Assembly: GCF_015223065.1 (NCBI RefSeq)
Contig: NZ_JADFBY010000003.1
Location: forward strand, 186,001 to 250,000
Direction of reading: 5' to 3'
Source: Mucilaginibacter sp. JRF
GTDB taxonomy: Bacteria > Bacteroidota > Bacteroidia > Sphingobacteriales > Sphingobacteriaceae
Length of the DNA: 64,000 nucleotides
The position numbers and the translations under genes were made by a program. The notes beneath the pieces are model-generated. The model saw only the letters and a program-made list of their open reading frames with translations. It did no database searches and had not been told where the DNA came from. This document shows positions 36,874-46,539 of the stretch, in pieces. Numbering within the stretch: the first letter of the stretch is position 1; the number at the start of each line of letters is the position of its first letter.

Positions 36874-37482
36874 ATGAAGAAAGCTTTTTTAATATTAGGC
36901 CTGATAACCGCTGCCATAAGCGTACATGCCCAAACCTTTAAACAACAGATAGCCGCCCACAGGCAAAAGTATATGGACGACTTTTTAGCCGAGCAGCGCT
37001 CGCCGTTAAAAAAGGACGACCTGCCTAACCTGCGTTTTTTTGATGCCGATAGTACTTACAGCGTTGTAGCCAAAGTGGAGCTGCTGCAAAACGAGCCAAC
37101 TTTAAAGCTGACCACGTTTGATGGCCATAGCCAGGAATATGTGCGCTACGCCAAACTCACTTTTAGCCTGAAAGGAAAAGCGTTGCAATTAACGTTGTAT
37201 AAAAGCCCCGCGCTTTCGGCCATACCGCAATACAAGGATTATTTGTTTTTACCATTTACCGATGCCACCAACGGTGGCTTAACCTATCCCGGTGGCAGGT
37301 ATATGGATATGAATGCCAACGATATTAAGGATGGCTCGCTAACTGTCGATTTTAATAAGGCCTATAATCCATATTGTGCTTACAGCGATGGTTACCAATG
37401 CCCGGTTCCACCAAAAGAAAATAAACTGGCGGTAAGCGTCGAAGCAGGCGAAAAACTATTCGCGGGAGAAAAGAAGCACTAA
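36874..37482 (+). CDS. Secreted DUF1684 family protein
   Basis: 202 residues, signal peptide (AFLILGLITAAISVHAQ). The mature part shows the DUF1684 hallmarks: LFLPFTDATNGGLTYPGGRY, then DFNKAYNPYCAYSDGYQC (two Cys) and PVPPKEN. The family has unknown function and is frequent in Bacteroidota and Actinobacteria; the two cysteines may form a disulfide. It ends 7 bases before the converging dinB stop. Confidence 0.85.
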   Translation: MKKAFLILGLITAAISVHAQTFKQQIAAHRQKYMDDFLAEQRSPLKKDDLPNLRFFDADSTYSVVAKVELLQNEPTLKLTTFDGHSQEYVRYAKLTFSLKGKALQLTLYKSPALSAIPQYKDYLFLPFTDATNGGLTYPGGRYMDMNANDIKDGSLTVDFNKAYNPYCAYSDGYQCPVPPKENKLAVSVEAGEKLFAGEKKH

Positions 37483-37489
37483 ATAGTTT

Positions 37490-38590
37490 TCAGAATAAGC
37501 TTAGTTGATCGCTATTGGTATCAACCTTACGTTGCGGCTCGCCAAAGTTGGAGAGGGATATACCCAGCAGGCGTACCTTCATATCATCAGTAGCCGCAAG
37601 GGCAAGTAATTGCTTGGCCAGTTGTGCGATCTCGGTAGCGGTGCTAACAGGTGTCAATACCGATTGATTACGGGTGATCTGCCTGAAATCGTGATACTTT
37701 ACCTTGAGTGTTACCGTGCGGCCTTTCAGTTCATACCGTTGCAGGCGGTTGGCTACAGTTTCGGCAATACGGTCGAGCTCGGGGTTCATCTCATCCAGTT
37801 GGGTAAGATCATAAGCAAAGGTATCTTCAGCACCAACAGATTTGGTTTCGCGATGCGGCTGTACCGCCCGGTTATCAATACCACGGATGATCTGGTAATA
37901 AAACCGCCCGGCCTTGCCAAAGGCTTTGGTCATTTCATCCTCGGTAAGCCGTTTCAGGTCGGCACCGGTATGCAGACCCATGTTTTTCATTTTGGTGGCG
38001 GTTACCTTGCCCACGCCAAAGAATTTCTCTACCGGCAGCTTCTCCATAAAGGCCTCAATTTGCGATGGTCCGATAAAGGTAAGGCCATCGGGCTTGTTCA
38101 TGTCCGATGCTATTTTGGCCACGAATTTATTGACGGATACTCCCGCCGAAGCGGTTAACTGCAACTCGTTCTTAATAGCATCCTTTATCTGTTTGGCTAT
38201 TTCTATGGCCGAGCCTACTTCCAATTTATCGGTAGTTACATCCAGGTAGGCTTCATCTAATGATAGGGGCTCGATCAGGTCGGTATACCTGCGGAATATC
38301 TCCCGTATTTTTTGCGACACCTCTTTGTACGCAGCAAAGCGTGGCCGTATAAAAATAGCATGGGGGCACAGCTGCAAGGCTTGTTTTGACGACATGGCCG
38401 ACCGTACCCCAAACTTGCGCGCCTCATAACTGGCCGTGGCTACCACACCGCCCCGCCCTTCGGGCAGGCCACCTACTACCAGGGCCTTGCCCCGGTATTC
38501 GGGGTTATCGCGCTGCTCAACCGACGCGTAGAAAGCATCCATATCAATATGGATGATCTTTCGGCGTATGTTTTGAGCATCATCGGCCAT
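37490..38590 (-). CDS. dinB: DNA polymerase IV
   Basis: 366 residues from the ATG at 38590 (longer in-frame starts run into pepT). A Y-family polymerase that copies damaged templates. Visible: IIHIDMDAFYASVEQRD with the metal-binding Asp residues (about 12-28), SLDEAYLDVT with the Asp-Glu pair (about 108), the thumb with GVGKVTATKMKNMG, and the little finger. The last residues QLSLF are a consensus beta-clamp-binding motif. Its start lies 10 bases after the pepT stop, so they are cotranscribed. Confidence 0.93.
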   Translation of the reverse strand: MADDAQNIRRKIIHIDMDAFYASVEQRDNPEYRGKALVVGGLPEGRGGVVATASYEARKFGVRSAMSSKQALQLCPHAIFIRPRFAAYKEVSQKIREIFRRYTDLIEPLSLDEAYLDVTTDKLEVGSAIEIAKQIKDAIKNELQLTASAGVSVNKFVAKIASDMNKPDGLTFIGPSQIEAFMEKLPVEKFFGVGKVTATKMKNMGLHTGADLKRLTEDEMTKAFGKAGRFYYQIIRGIDNRAVQPHRETKSVGAEDTFAYDLTQLDEMNPELDRIAETVANRLQRYELKGRTVTLKVKYHDFRQITRNQSVLTPVSTATEIAQLAKQLLALAATDDMKVRLLGISLSNFGEPQRKVDTNSDQLSLF

Positions 38591-38600
38591 GGTTAATGTA

Positions 38601-39848
38601 TTAGGCTTTTTCTTCCCAGATAGCGCAAAGGTGCAAAATGGTATCAACAGCCTTTTGCATATCCTGTACCGATACCCACTCCTGTTTGCTATGGAAAGCA
38701 TGCTCGCCCGCGAAAATATTAGGGCATGGCAAACCCATGAATGACAGGCGCGAACCATCCGTACCACCACGTATGCTGCAAAGCTTAGCCTCCATACCCG
38801 CACGGCGGATAGCCTCTAATCCATATTCGGTAATTTCAGGATGCTTATCCAAAACCACCTTCATGTTGCGGTATTGTTCAGATACCTTCAGCGAGTAGGA
38901 TGAGGCCGGGTAGTTGGCTAATACATTGTTGGCAATCAGCTTCAATGTTTCGGCATGGCCGTGCAGTTTATCTTCATAAAAATCGCGCAGTATAAACTCA
39001 ATAGTGGCGGTTTCTACATGGCCTTGAATGCCAACCGGGTGAATAAAACCTTCCATATCCTCCGTCCCCTCCGGCGAAAGCTCAAAAGGCAGGGCTGCAA
39101 TTATCTCGCCCGCAATTTTAATGGCGCTCTCCATTTTACCCTTGGCAAAACCCGGATGCGCGCTCACACCGTTGATGGTTAGCTTAGCACCATCGGCCGA
39201 GAATGTTTCGTTTTCCAGGTTACCGGCGCTCTCGCCATCCATGGTGTAAGCGGCATAGGCACCCACCTTATCAATATCTACCTTGTCCACCCCACGGCCA
39301 ATTTCCTCATCCGGGGTGAACAGTATTTTAATAACGCCGTGTTTGAGCTGCGGGTTGTTCATCAGCTGGTAGCAGGCATCCATTATCTCAGCCACACCAG
39401 CCTTATTATCGGCACCCAACAATGTGTTACCGCTGGCCGTGATCACATCATTACCCAATTGGTTTTTCAGATCGGGATGATCAGCGAGGCGGATCACCTG
39501 CGTATCATCATCAGGCAATACAATATCGGCACCGGTATAATTTTTATGTACTATGGGTTTAACATTGGTTCCGCTGCAATCGGGCGCGGTATCCATGTGC
39601 GAGCAGAAGCAGATCACCGGCACATCCTTATCCGTATTGGCGGGGATGGTGGCATACACATAGCCATGCTCGTCCAAATGCGCATCGGTTAGGCCAATTT
39701 CAAGCAGCTCGGCAACCAGCACCCGTCCCAGATCCTTTTGCTTTTCGGTTGATGGGCAGGTGGGCGATTCCGGGTCTGATTGTGTATCGATGGTTACGTA
39801 GCGCAAAAAGCGTTCGGCAACGGTATATTTTAGTGCTGACAGATTCAT
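38601..39848 (-). CDS. pepT: Peptidase T (aminotripeptidase)
   Basis: 415 residues, M20 family, cytoplasmic, removing N-terminal residues from tripeptides with a two-zinc site. Visible: CFCSHMDTAPD (zinc His, Asp about 80), LLGADNKAG (about 144), TPDEEIGRGVDKVD (about 177-190), YTMDGESAG, SIRGGTDGSRLSFMG and FAGEHAFHSKQE near the end (zinc His). Start chosen at the only upstream ATG, with MmcQ/YjbR gene divergent 78 bases away. Pairing with dinB downstream has no obvious functional reason. Confidence 0.95.
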   Translation of the reverse strand: MNLSALKYTVAERFLRYVTIDTQSDPESPTCPSTEKQKDLGRVLVAELLEIGLTDAHLDEHGYVYATIPANTDKDVPVICFCSHMDTAPDCSGTNVKPIVHKNYTGADIVLPDDDTQVIRLADHPDLKNQLGNDVITASGNTLLGADNKAGVAEIMDACYQLMNNPQLKHGVIKILFTPDEEIGRGVDKVDIDKVGAYAAYTMDGESAGNLENETFSADGAKLTINGVSAHPGFAKGKMESAIKIAGEIIAALPFELSPEGTEDMEGFIHPVGIQGHVETATIEFILRDFYEDKLHGHAETLKLIANNVLANYPASSYSLKVSEQYRNMKVVLDKHPEITEYGLEAIRRAGMEAKLCSIRGGTDGSRLSFMGLPCPNIFAGEHAFHSKQEWVSVQDMQKAVDTILHLCAIWEEKA

Positions 39849-39894
39849 AGTTACAATTATAATTATCCGTTTAACAATTGAAACCTAAAAAGGT

Positions 39895-39902
39895 ATTTTT
39901 GA
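39895..39902 (+). promoter_or_regulatory. Candidate -7 element for the MmcQ/YjbR gene
   Basis: TATTTTTG, an exact TAnnTTTG match, 24 bases before the ATG at 39927. Confidence 0.4.
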
Positions 39903-39926
39903 CAATCAGCATAAATACCTTTTACC

Positions 39927-40280
39927 ATGAATATTGAAGAACTGCGCGACTACTGCCTGGCCAAACCCGCTGCCGACGAGAGCTTTCCGTTTGGTGATGA
40001 TACGCTGGTGTTTAAGGTTGGCGGCAAAATATTTTTATTAGCCGGTATCGACAGCAACAGCTTTAACGCAAAATGCGACCCTGAACTGGCCGTTGAACTA
40101 CGCGAGCAACACCCCGAAGTACAGCCCGGCTACCACATGAATAAAAAGCATTGGAACACTGTGCAAATGGACGCCAGCCTCACCCTAAAACAACTGCACG
40201 ACATGATCGACCACTCGTATGAGCTGGTACTAAAAAGCCTGCCGAAAAAACAGCAGGCCGAAATTAGTTCTGATAAATAA
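39927..40280 (+). CDS. MmcQ/YjbR family protein
   Basis: 117 residues with the family's compact alpha/beta fold: ELRDYCLAKPAADESFPFGD, VFKVGGKIFLLAGID, and HMNKKHWNTVQMD (about 70-82). MmcQ/YjbR proteins have a CyaY-like fold and are labelled DNA-binding in databases, but a biochemical role is not established. Monocistronic, converging on the M28 peptidase with 9 bases between the stops. Confidence 0.85.
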   Translation: MNIEELRDYCLAKPAADESFPFGDDTLVFKVGGKIFLLAGIDSNSFNAKCDPELAVELREQHPEVQPGYHMNKKHWNTVQMDASLTLKQLHDMIDHSYELVLKSLPKKQQAEISSDK

Positions 40281-40289
40281 AATGGCTTA

Positions 40290-41588
40290 TTAGTCTTCCA
40301 TTTTTGGGATGCGTGTCGGCGTATCCTTACCGGCAACAATGCTGCGCGAGCTTAGGGCTATGGCACGTATGGTTGAGGTAATATTGCTTACATCCAGCGA
40401 GCCGAATTCATCTTTCACCGTATGATACAGTTTATCAATATCTATCTGATCGGTTGAGATGGTATGTGCCGGTACGCCATGCCTTGCCAGGGTAGCGTTA
40501 TCGCTGCGGTAAAACAGTTGCTGATCCGGGTATGGGTCGGGGTGAAATTTAAAGGCGGTACCTTCCAGGTTCTTTTGCAGGATGGTGCCAAAATCCGAAC
40601 GCTCATAACCCGTAATAAATGCCGAGTTGGTGCCGAATTTTGATGCCTTACCTATCATCTCGATATTGAACATGGCCACGGTTTTATCCGGATCGACTTT
40701 ATTTGAAAAATATTGCGAACCGTAACCGCCAATTTCTTCGGCTGTAAAGGCTACAAATATTAAGGTGCGGGCATTGTTGTTTAGTTTTTTGTAGTATTTG
40801 GCTAACGCGATAACTGCCGTAGTACCCGATGCATCATCATCAGCGCCGTTAGCTATACTGTCCTGTTCGGTTGGCTTGATGACACCCAGGTGGTCATAAT
40901 GTCCCGAGAAAACCACGTATTCATCAGGTTTTGATTTACCCTTGATCATGCCTGCTACGTTAAATAACGGAGCTTCCTCATTTTTTACCTCGTAGCTTAC
41001 TTCGTAATTTGATACATTATCAAACTTGCCCAACACAAATACTAAGGCCTGGCTGCTATCCACCTTCATGCTTACGCCGCCGTCCATAGCACGGCCACGC
41101 AACCTGCCGAAAAAGTTAGCGAATGATGGGTCAACCAAAATCAGCATATTTTTGCCCGACGAGGTGTACTTGCGGTACTCGGTACGAAAATCCTGACCGG
41201 CGGCCAATGTAGCTACCTCGGCGCCGCTGGCAGCCGTCCATTTAAATGAGGCACCTGCTGAGGCAAAAGCATTTTCGGTAAGTACCGGTTTGCCATTGAT
41301 GCTTACCTGTATGTTAACCGGTGTTGAACGTACCACACTGAACGATTGACGAAAATCCTTCTCGCCCGCTAACGGTTTCAGTCCGATCTTTTTAAACTCG
41401 CCCTCAATAAATTTTGCGGCCTTATCAATGCCCGGCGTAAAGCTGCCACGGCCCTGCATATCATCAGCTGCGAGGGTTTTGATGATACGACCAACATCTT
41501 CCTGATCTATCAGCTTATTTACGTTTTGAGCTTGGGTGCCGGCAGTCGCGCTAAGCAGTAATCCCGCTACTAAAAAATTCTTTATCAT
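40290..41588 (-). CDS. Secreted M28-family aminopeptidase
   Basis: 432 residues with a signal peptide (FLVAGLLLSATAGTQAQ). The C-terminal catalytic domain has the two-zinc motifs: SGHYDHLG (His, Asp about 228), GADDDASGT (about 248-256), FTAEEIGGYGS (Glu-Glu about 281) and the final His near HTISTDQID. A large insert/PA-like segment precedes the catalytic part. It sits 4 bases after the M61 gene, so both secreted peptidases are made together. Confidence 0.9.
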   Translation of the reverse strand: MIKNFLVAGLLLSATAGTQAQNVNKLIDQEDVGRIIKTLAADDMQGRGSFTPGIDKAAKFIEGEFKKIGLKPLAGEKDFRQSFSVVRSTPVNIQVSINGKPVLTENAFASAGASFKWTAASGAEVATLAAGQDFRTEYRKYTSSGKNMLILVDPSFANFFGRLRGRAMDGGVSMKVDSSQALVFVLGKFDNVSNYEVSYEVKNEEAPLFNVAGMIKGKSKPDEYVVFSGHYDHLGVIKPTEQDSIANGADDDASGTTAVIALAKYYKKLNNNARTLIFVAFTAEEIGGYGSQYFSNKVDPDKTVAMFNIEMIGKASKFGTNSAFITGYERSDFGTILQKNLEGTAFKFHPDPYPDQQLFYRSDNATLARHGVPAHTISTDQIDIDKLYHTVKDEFGSLDVSNITSTIRAIALSSRSIVAGKDTPTRIPKMED

Positions 41589-41592
41589 GATG

Positions 41593-43494
41593 TTATTTTA
41601 CTTTTGATTGTAACCAGTTATTTCTGAATGTTTCCTGCTCCTTGGTTAATGTTTTGCCTGCCTTTTCAAAGCTCACCACTTCAAAATAAGGGTTTGCTTC
41701 GAGGGTTAGGGTGGCATCATGGTCGCCGCTACGGTTGTGGTATTTAATGGCCAACTTATCGCCCGGCTTTTTGGTGTTTAACAGATCATCAACATCTTTT
41801 GTTGATTTTACCGGCATACCATCAATAGTAAGTATCACATCGCCCGCGTCAATACCGGCTTTGTACCAGGGTGTACCCTCAACGGTTGGCAGGGCTACCA
41901 ATAATCCGTTTGCCGCGTACGAGGCATGCGCCTGACCTGATTTTACACGACCGCCACCTGTTGACAGCGAACCAGCCCATGCCTTATCCGGATTTTCTTT
42001 ACGTAACACATACCCGGCGTTAGCCAGTAATCCTTCGTAATTATTCTTCGCCGTACCATAAATATACTGCCTGAAAAAATCTGACGCAAAGGCCGGCTCC
42101 TTGGTAAACTGCGCCAGCGCTAATTGCAGCATTGGCACGGTGTAAGGCTTTTCGGTTTTGCCATATTTTTTCCATACAAAGCGCATGTAATCATCAAGCG
42201 TAAGGTTGAACTCGGCACGCAAACGCAGATCAAGCGCCAGGGCGGTAGCGCCGCCATACACGTAATATGAGGTAAAGATGTTCGAGTTATTATTCATGTC
42301 GATAGATACGCCCGCATCCGCGAAAACGGCATAGCGGCTCATTTGCACCGGCGGATATTTTTTGGCTCCCGGCGTATTCAATACCGAATTCACCAAACCA
42401 TGCAGTACCTGCGCGTAATCATCAACCGTGTAAAAACCGGCCCTTTTCAACAGCATTTCGCCGTAGTATTGGGTAAAACCCTCGGCAAACCACAGCTCGC
42501 TGCTTTGATTAGAGTGGGTAAAATCAAATGGTTCTAATGATTTCGGGCGGATGCGCTCCACATTCCAGCTATGAAAATACTCGTGCGAGAACGTGCCCAG
42601 CACCTGCAACTCATTGCCTTCTATCTTATCTATCGGGTCGGTAATAATGGTGGAGTTGCGGTGTTCCATACCATCGCCGTTAACGGTAGAGTGCACGTTG
42701 TTGATAAAGGTATACTCGCCATAATCGTAATCGGGCAATTCGCCAAATACGGCCTGCTCCTCCAGCACTACTTTTTGCACCATTTGTGCAAAGGAGTTGA
42801 TCACCTGCTGATTATCGTCGGAGTATACATTCAGGTTTATTTTTTGTCTTTTACCTGTCGGATTAGTCACCTCCCAGCTTACCTGTTTGTAACCTGATAG
42901 CTCGGTAGGGCTATCCATCATATATTGCAAATTAGGGGCGGTGTAAGTGGCGTTGCCCTCATATTTTAGTTGGGATGATACCTTCCACTGGTGCTTGTCC
43001 AGATCAATGAACTGAATTTTTACCGGGCGGCGGTCAAAACCTACGGCCCACATAAACGAGGCAGGCATGTTCAGGTGCGCCTGGCCTGCGTCAATTCCGG
43101 CATAGGTACCATCAACCCAGTTACCAAACAGGGTATAGCTTACATTTACTACTGATTGATGGGATGGTATCTCGTACAGATCGCCCTCAATTTGTTTGAT
43201 GGGCAATTCAGAACCTTTGTTGGTATAAGCCTTTACGTTATAGATGTTCTTGCCAAACTCGTGCGTGGCATACCTGCCCGGAGATGAGCGGCTCATGCGT
43301 ACACGCAGCGGACCTTGCGGTGCCGAGGTGAGCGTCATAACAATTTCGGCTTCGTGGTGTACCGCGTTGGGGAACGATACCGTATAATAAACAGGGCTGC
43401 TGTTGTAAACCGGGCGCGAACGGTGGCGCTTACGCTGACCATACGTTGTTGATACCGCCAGGCACACAACCGCAGTAAGTAACAATTTTTTCAT
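41593..43494 (-). CDS. Secreted M61-family peptidase with PDZ domain
   Basis: 633 residues; signal peptide (LLLTAVVCLAVSTTYGQ). N-terminal beta domain, then the zinc site SHEYFHSWNVERIRPK (HEYFH about 305) with WFAEGFTQYYGE providing the third ligand, and a C-terminal PDZ domain (about 530-610, GLLVALPTVEGTPWYKAGI, GDVILTIDGMPV). This is the standard M61 glycyl-aminopeptidase layout. Substrate preference cannot be read from the sequence. Operon with the M28 peptidase. Confidence 0.9.
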   Translation of the reverse strand: MKKLLLTAVVCLAVSTTYGQRKRHRSRPVYNSSPVYYTVSFPNAVHHEAEIVMTLTSAPQGPLRVRMSRSSPGRYATHEFGKNIYNVKAYTNKGSELPIKQIEGDLYEIPSHQSVVNVSYTLFGNWVDGTYAGIDAGQAHLNMPASFMWAVGFDRRPVKIQFIDLDKHQWKVSSQLKYEGNATYTAPNLQYMMDSPTELSGYKQVSWEVTNPTGKRQKINLNVYSDDNQQVINSFAQMVQKVVLEEQAVFGELPDYDYGEYTFINNVHSTVNGDGMEHRNSTIITDPIDKIEGNELQVLGTFSHEYFHSWNVERIRPKSLEPFDFTHSNQSSELWFAEGFTQYYGEMLLKRAGFYTVDDYAQVLHGLVNSVLNTPGAKKYPPVQMSRYAVFADAGVSIDMNNNSNIFTSYYVYGGATALALDLRLRAEFNLTLDDYMRFVWKKYGKTEKPYTVPMLQLALAQFTKEPAFASDFFRQYIYGTAKNNYEGLLANAGYVLRKENPDKAWAGSLSTGGGRVKSGQAHASYAANGLLVALPTVEGTPWYKAGIDAGDVILTIDGMPVKSTKDVDDLLNTKKPGDKLAIKYHNRSGDHDATLTLEANPYFEVVSFEKAGKTLTKEQETFRNNWLQSKVK

Positions 43495-43593
43495 GAAGTG
43501 CAGTTAAATAAATGGCCCGAAAAATACGAGTTTATAACTTAACAAACATGTAAATTATTGATTACGGCTACTATACGTTGCTATATCACCCTG

Positions 43594-44712
43594 TTAATCA
43601 TAACTATGGCGACTAAGATCATATTCAGACTGCCCGGAGATGATCTGCTTTCGCTTGTCAATGTCTGATTCGAGGTGATGATCGTACACATTATCGGTAA
43701 CGGCAATGTCGCGCTCCTTATCGCGTTCGGCGTAGTGAACATTGGCCTCGGCAATTTTAGCTACCGCCACATCATAAGGCCCTTTGGGCGACATCAGCTT
43801 TACAAACACCGGCAAACACTCAAACAAAATAAACAGGTAGCCAATAAACGCTATGGCCAAGTAAGTATCCAGATCGCGCTCACCTTTTTCGGTGTATGAT
43901 AGTTGTCCCAATGCCCAGTTACGGTCAGAGAAACCGGCTACGCCGGCCAGGCTATCCAGTTGCTTATCCGAAAATAGCTTGGTGCTGTTCAACCCCTCGT
44001 AGTTTTTACGGGCGCTCAGGTATTGCTCCATATTGGCCATATCGCCGGTTACGGTTTTTAGCCTGTCCTGCTTTTCTTTCAACACGGCTTCCTTTTGCTT
44101 GGCGTAGGTGCCATAGCCTGTTATGCCCGATGTTTGGTTGGTTTTATCGCCAAATACCTCCTGATTCAACTGAAAGCGTGAGCGGTTAATATCACGTTCT
44201 AACGAATCCTTTTCCTTTTTCAGTTCGGTATTCTTGCCCAGCTCCATGGCATACTTATCCTGATAGGTTTTTTGCAAGGTATCAATTTTACGCTGCTGGC
44301 TTTTAAGGTACGATGTTTTGAGCTTGGTGCGTATCTCCTTATCAAATATCTTCAGCTCCAATGGGCGCGATATTACAATACCTATCATTATAGCCAATAA
44401 TATACGTGGCGATGCCTGTAATATCTGCTGGTTGGTGCTGCCCTCTTTGTTGATGCTTGATACAATGTAACGGTCCATATTAAAGATGGCCGTACCCCAC
44501 AGCAAACCAAACAGAATGGCGAAGCCAACGGCGAACGCGCTTCCGCTAAACACAAAGTACATGGCATAACCGCCTGACAGGGCGGCAAAAAGCGCCGTAA
44601 AAAATATAGTTGCCCCGATACCTATATATTTGTTATGCTCAATGGGGTATTTTTTAAGCGTATCTATATGCGCTCCTGAACAGAACCAAAAGAAGCGTGT
44701 AATTTTTTTCAT
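43594..44712 (-). CDS. DUF4407 membrane protein with coiled coil
   Basis: 372 residues from the ATG at 44712 (a TTG one codon earlier is in frame). Four membrane helices flank a long charged coiled coil (about 130-230, with KTYQDKYAMELGKNTELKKE). The start FFWFCSGAHIDTLKKYPIEHN and IFNMDRYIVSS are typical of DUF4407, a family of unknown function common in Bacteroidota. No operon partner on the same strand; the nearest genes are the M61/M28 pair downstream. Confidence 0.85.
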   Translation of the reverse strand: MKKITRFFWFCSGAHIDTLKKYPIEHNKYIGIGATIFFTALFAALSGGYAMYFVFSGSAFAVGFAILFGLLWGTAIFNMDRYIVSSINKEGSTNQQILQASPRILLAIMIGIVISRPLELKIFDKEIRTKLKTSYLKSQQRKIDTLQKTYQDKYAMELGKNTELKKEKDSLERDINRSRFQLNQEVFGDKTNQTSGITGYGTYAKQKEAVLKEKQDRLKTVTGDMANMEQYLSARKNYEGLNSTKLFSDKQLDSLAGVAGFSDRNWALGQLSYTEKGERDLDTYLAIAFIGYLFILFECLPVFVKLMSPKGPYDVAVAKIAEANVHYAERDKERDIAVTDNVYDHHLESDIDKRKQIISGQSEYDLSRHSYD

Positions 44713-44941
44713 CAATTATTACTGTCTACGTAAACTATTATATAAAACGCCCTGGGGGTGTTATTGTTACAGCTTTTACCAAAACATTTTTGAGATGGCA
44801 GGCGCTGCATCCCGGCGCTATGAACTATATGATGTACTTAGCCGTTAGTAGTTTAGCGAAGTTATTAGTTATAATGACAGCATATTGTAAAGAATTGGCC
44901 GCCCAAACCAAGCCAAACTGTTTACGTTTACAGAAAAATCA

Positions 44942-44949
44942 TACATTTG
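44942..44949 (+). promoter_or_regulatory. Candidate -7 element for the rhodanese gene
   Basis: TACATTTG, exact TAnnTTTG, with TTTA 17 bases upstream. The ATG at 44970 follows after 20 bases. Confidence 0.5.
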
Positions 44950-44969
44950 AAAACATTATTTTAAATACC

Positions 44970-45284
44970 ATGAACGAGATAACCGTACAGGAGCTAAAAG
45001 AGAAACTTGACCGCGGCGAGGATTTCCAACTGATAGACGTTAGGGAGGATTTTGAGTATCAAACTTCAAACATCGGCGGGCAGCATATTCCGCTGGGTGG
45101 CATCCTTGTCGAGGCCGATAAATTATATAAAGACAAACCGGTTGTGGTAATGTGCCGTAGCGGCAAACGCAGTGCGGCAGCCATTATGCAGCTTGAGCAG
45201 CAGGGCTTTACCAACCTGTATAACCTGCAAGGCGGTATACTGGCATGGCAGGCCGAAATTGACCCAACCATAGAGGTATATTAA
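44970..45284 (+). CDS. Single-domain rhodanese-like protein
   Basis: 104 residues from the ATG at 44970, which follows the promoter and opens the usual start MNEITVQELKEKLDRGED. A single rhodanese domain with LIDVREDFEY and the active-site loop VVMCRSGKRSAAA (Cys about residue 64). Small rhodaneses transfer sulfane sulfur or act as sulfur carriers. A two-helix membrane protein gene follows after 2 bases. Confidence 0.9.
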   Translation: MNEITVQELKEKLDRGEDFQLIDVREDFEYQTSNIGGQHIPLGGILVEADKLYKDKPVVVMCRSGKRSAAAIMQLEQQGFTNLYNLQGGILAWQAEIDPTIEVY

Positions 45285-45286
45285 TT

Positions 45287-45475
45287 ATGGGCAAAAAGGT
45301 AGCACTTAATACGCTTTACAATGTGGGCATAATAGTATGCCTTTTTATAGCCTACGAGGGTTTTTTGCAAAAGCACTGGAGCTGGTTGTTAGGCGCGGCA
45401 TTTGTTGCCGTAATGCTTATCATTTTAAAGGTACGCCTTATAAAAGAGGTACGCCAGCTTACCAAAAAGCCATAA
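45287..45475 (+). CDS. Small two-helix membrane protein downstream of rhodanese
   Basis: 62 residues with helices at about 10-25 and 32-48 and a basic C-terminus (KVRLIKEVRQLTKKP). No family identified with confidence. It lies 2 bases after the rhodanese stop, so the two are cotranscribed. Its stop lies 2 bases from the stop of the converging epimerase. Confidence 0.7.
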   Translation: MGKKVALNTLYNVGIIVCLFIAYEGFLQKHWSWLLGAAFVAVMLIILKVRLIKEVRQLTKKP

Positions 45476-45477
45476 GC

Positions 45478-46485
45478 TTAAGTTAGCCCCAGGCCGGGCT
45501 GGCTGGTTAACTGCCAGCAGCCGTTATTAAGGCCGGGCATAGCGTAAGGGTTATTGGTTGTAAGCAATGGCCCATCCAGGTCGGCCCAGTCACATTGCGG
45601 GGCAAGGGCGGCAGCGGCCAATGTGGCACAGCTTGTTTCGCTCATACTGCCTATCAAAACTTTTAGCCCGAGCGATCGGGCTTTTTTTATAATCTGCCGG
45701 CCCTCATACATCCCTGCCGATTTCATTAGCTTTATATTGATGCCATGATAAACCCCGGCAGCCCTTTCTACATCGGGCAGGCGTTGCACAGCTTCATCAC
45801 CAATAATAGGTATCGGGCTATGCTGGGTTAGCCAGGCGTTGCCATCCGCGTCCAGCTTATTCATGGGTTGTTCTATCAATTGCACGCCTTGTTGGTGCAG
45901 CCAAAGTATCATGTCCAAAGCCTGTTGTTTATCCGTCCAGCCCTGGTTGGCATCGGCATATAAAGGCAAATTACTTACCGAACGGATGGCTTCGATCAGC
46001 TCCTTATCATTCTCCCGCCCCAACTTTACTTTTAACACTTTTACATCGGGTGCACTAAGCACTTTTTGGCGAACAACATCGGGCGTGTCAATACCAATGG
46101 TGTAACTTGTGGGCGGCATCAACGCAGGATCGCTGCCGAACAGTTGCCAGCAGGGTGTTTGGCGCAGTTTACCATCCAGATCGTGCAGGGCAATATCAAT
46201 AGCCGCCTTTATGGCCGGGTTACCGGGTGCAATATCATCCAGGTAATTGATTATCTCCCCAAAATCAAACGGATAACTGAACCGGCTTGCATCAACCTTA
46301 TTTAAAAAAGCGGTGGCTGTTTCGTGGCTCTCGCCCATGTAGGGCACCATTGATGCTTCGCCGTGGCCTGTATAACCCTCATGCTCAATTTCAACCAGCA
46401 TTACGGGCGTGGCCGTGCGTGTAAATTTGGCAATGGTGAACGGGTGCTTTAATTGCAGTTGATATGGGCGGTAAGTCAGTTGCAT
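45478..46485 (-). CDS. Dipeptide epimerase (enolase superfamily)
   Basis: 335 residues. The catalytic set of the muconate-lactonising/L-Ala-D/L-Glu epimerase group is visible: LKVKLG (KxK lysines about 152-154), YADANQGW (Asp about 175), IEQPM (Glu), GDEAVQ (Asp) and the second lysine in NIKLMKSAGM (about 255). These enzymes interconvert dipeptide stereoisomers from peptidoglycan or protein turnover. Exact dipeptide preference is not readable. Divergent promoter with the 46540 gene. Confidence 0.88.
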   Translation of the reverse strand: MQLTYRPYQLQLKHPFTIAKFTRTATPVMLVEIEHEGYTGHGEASMVPYMGESHETATAFLNKVDASRFSYPFDFGEIINYLDDIAPGNPAIKAAIDIALHDLDGKLRQTPCWQLFGSDPALMPPTSYTIGIDTPDVVRQKVLSAPDVKVLKVKLGRENDKELIEAIRSVSNLPLYADANQGWTDKQQALDMILWLHQQGVQLIEQPMNKLDADGNAWLTQHSPIPIIGDEAVQRLPDVERAAGVYHGINIKLMKSAGMYEGRQIIKKARSLGLKVLIGSMSETSCATLAAAALAPQCDWADLDGPLLTTNNPYAMPGLNNGCWQLTSQPGLGLT

Positions 46486-46495
46486 GTTATAAAAT

Positions 46496-46535
46496 CAAAG
46501 CTAAAGTTTTGCAATCAAAATCGTGCTTATCTTTG
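46496..46535. promoter_or_regulatory. Back-to-back -7 elements of two divergent genes
   Basis: Minus-strand TAGCTTTG (46503-46496) precedes the epimerase ATG by 10 bases. Plus-strand TATCTTTG (46528-46535) precedes the 46540 ATG by 4 bases. Both exactly fit TAnnTTTG and imply nearly leaderless transcripts. Confidence 0.55.
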
Positions 46536-46539
46536 CCCG

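Noticed and set aside
38591..38803. Longer dinB start
   Set aside because: Would run into pepT's coding region; family start MADDAQNIRRKIIHIDMD fits the ATG at 38590.
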